From positions 1 through 5,587 of the forward strand of contig SCTE01000364.1 in NCBI GenBank assembly GCA_004298915.1: a stretch of DNA of 5,587 nt, written 5' to 3'. The DNA comes from Chloroflexota bacterium. Lineage in GTDB: Bacteria > Chloroflexota > Limnocylindria > Limnocylindrales > CSP1-4. How positions within the stretch are numbered: position 1 is the stretch's first letter; every line of letters starts with the position of its first letter. The position numbers and the translations under genes are program-made. Shown piece by piece: positions 5,515-5,587 of the stretch. The notes under the pieces are model-generated. The model made no database searches, had not been told where the DNA came from, and was given only the letters and a program-made list of their open reading frames with translations.

Positions 5515-5587
5515 GGTGGAATCCTGCTGGGCATTGCCATCGTCCTGGTCGTCGTCCTGAGCGGCGGCGCGCTCTTCGCCTCGGGCT
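5515..5587. repeat. Right arm of the 73-bp inverted repeat, running to the window end
   Basis: This is an exact inverted copy of 5329-5401 and continues to the last base of the window, so its true length is unknown. On the + strand it would read GGILLGIAIVLVVVLSGGAL, the protease's own membrane helix, with no start codon in that frame nearby. It is best treated as a chimeric contig end, not as a second gene. Confidence 0.95.

Noticed and set aside
4058..5560. Long + strand open frame (500 codons) opposite the S41 protease gene
   Set aside because: Its composition is the arginine- and aspartate-rich shadow expected opposite a GC-rich gene. The - strand frame carries complete catalytic motifs.
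5515..5587. Start of a divergent paralogue of the protease on the + strand
   Set aside because: Identity with the protease gene is complete, including third codon positions, it ends abruptly upstream, and no start codon exists in that frame. A chimera is the simpler explanation.

Overview
The window looks like a complete small contig, or the end of one, from a GC-rich uncultured bacterium. By eye about two thirds of the bases are G or C. The best lineage guess is Chloroflexota, near the Limnocylindria-type soil and freshwater lineages. This rests on the style of the VanW-family protein, the CtpA-type protease and the Fur-family repressor, plus the tmRNA tag ending in LALAA. It is inference from protein style; no database search was run. 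Gene content is mostly bacterial housekeeping, and I see no mobile element, CRISPR array or defence island.

Layout from left to right. A VanW-domain protein on the + strand is cut at its N-terminus by the window edge (2-1210). It converges with a Zur/Fur-type repressor on the - strand (1233-1703), which appears to be leaderless. All remaining genes are also on the - strand, so they are transcribed from right to left: an S41 protease (4145-5500), then a 303-nt gap holding a structured leader (about 3976-4140), smpB (3377-3841), a proline racemase-family gene (2314-3366), and ssrA encoding tmRNA (1862-2234).

The centre of the window is a trans-translation locus. SmpB and tmRNA are the two obligate partners that rescue stalled ribosomes and tag the unfinished protein for degradation. 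Here their genes are separated by a single proline racemase-family enzyme. That gene's ribosome binding site lies directly after the smpB stop codon, so the two are probably co-transcribed. ssrA has its own recognisable promoter in the gap after the racemase gene. Its reading frame predicts an 11-residue degradation tag, ANKQSTLALAA.

The least explained part is the gap between the protease gene and smpB. On the - strand it holds a promoter-like pair, a Shine-Dalgarno sequence matching the whole 16S tail, a 12-bp hairpin that covers that Shine-Dalgarno, a possible 15-codon ORF, and a perfect 12-bp terminator-like hairpin. It could be an attenuator ahead of smpB or an independent small gene.

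The last 73 bases (5515-5587) are an exact reverse complement of 5329-5401, inside the protease gene. The copy stops only where the window stops. This is most simply a fold-back assembly or amplification chimera, so sequence beyond about 5514 should not be trusted.
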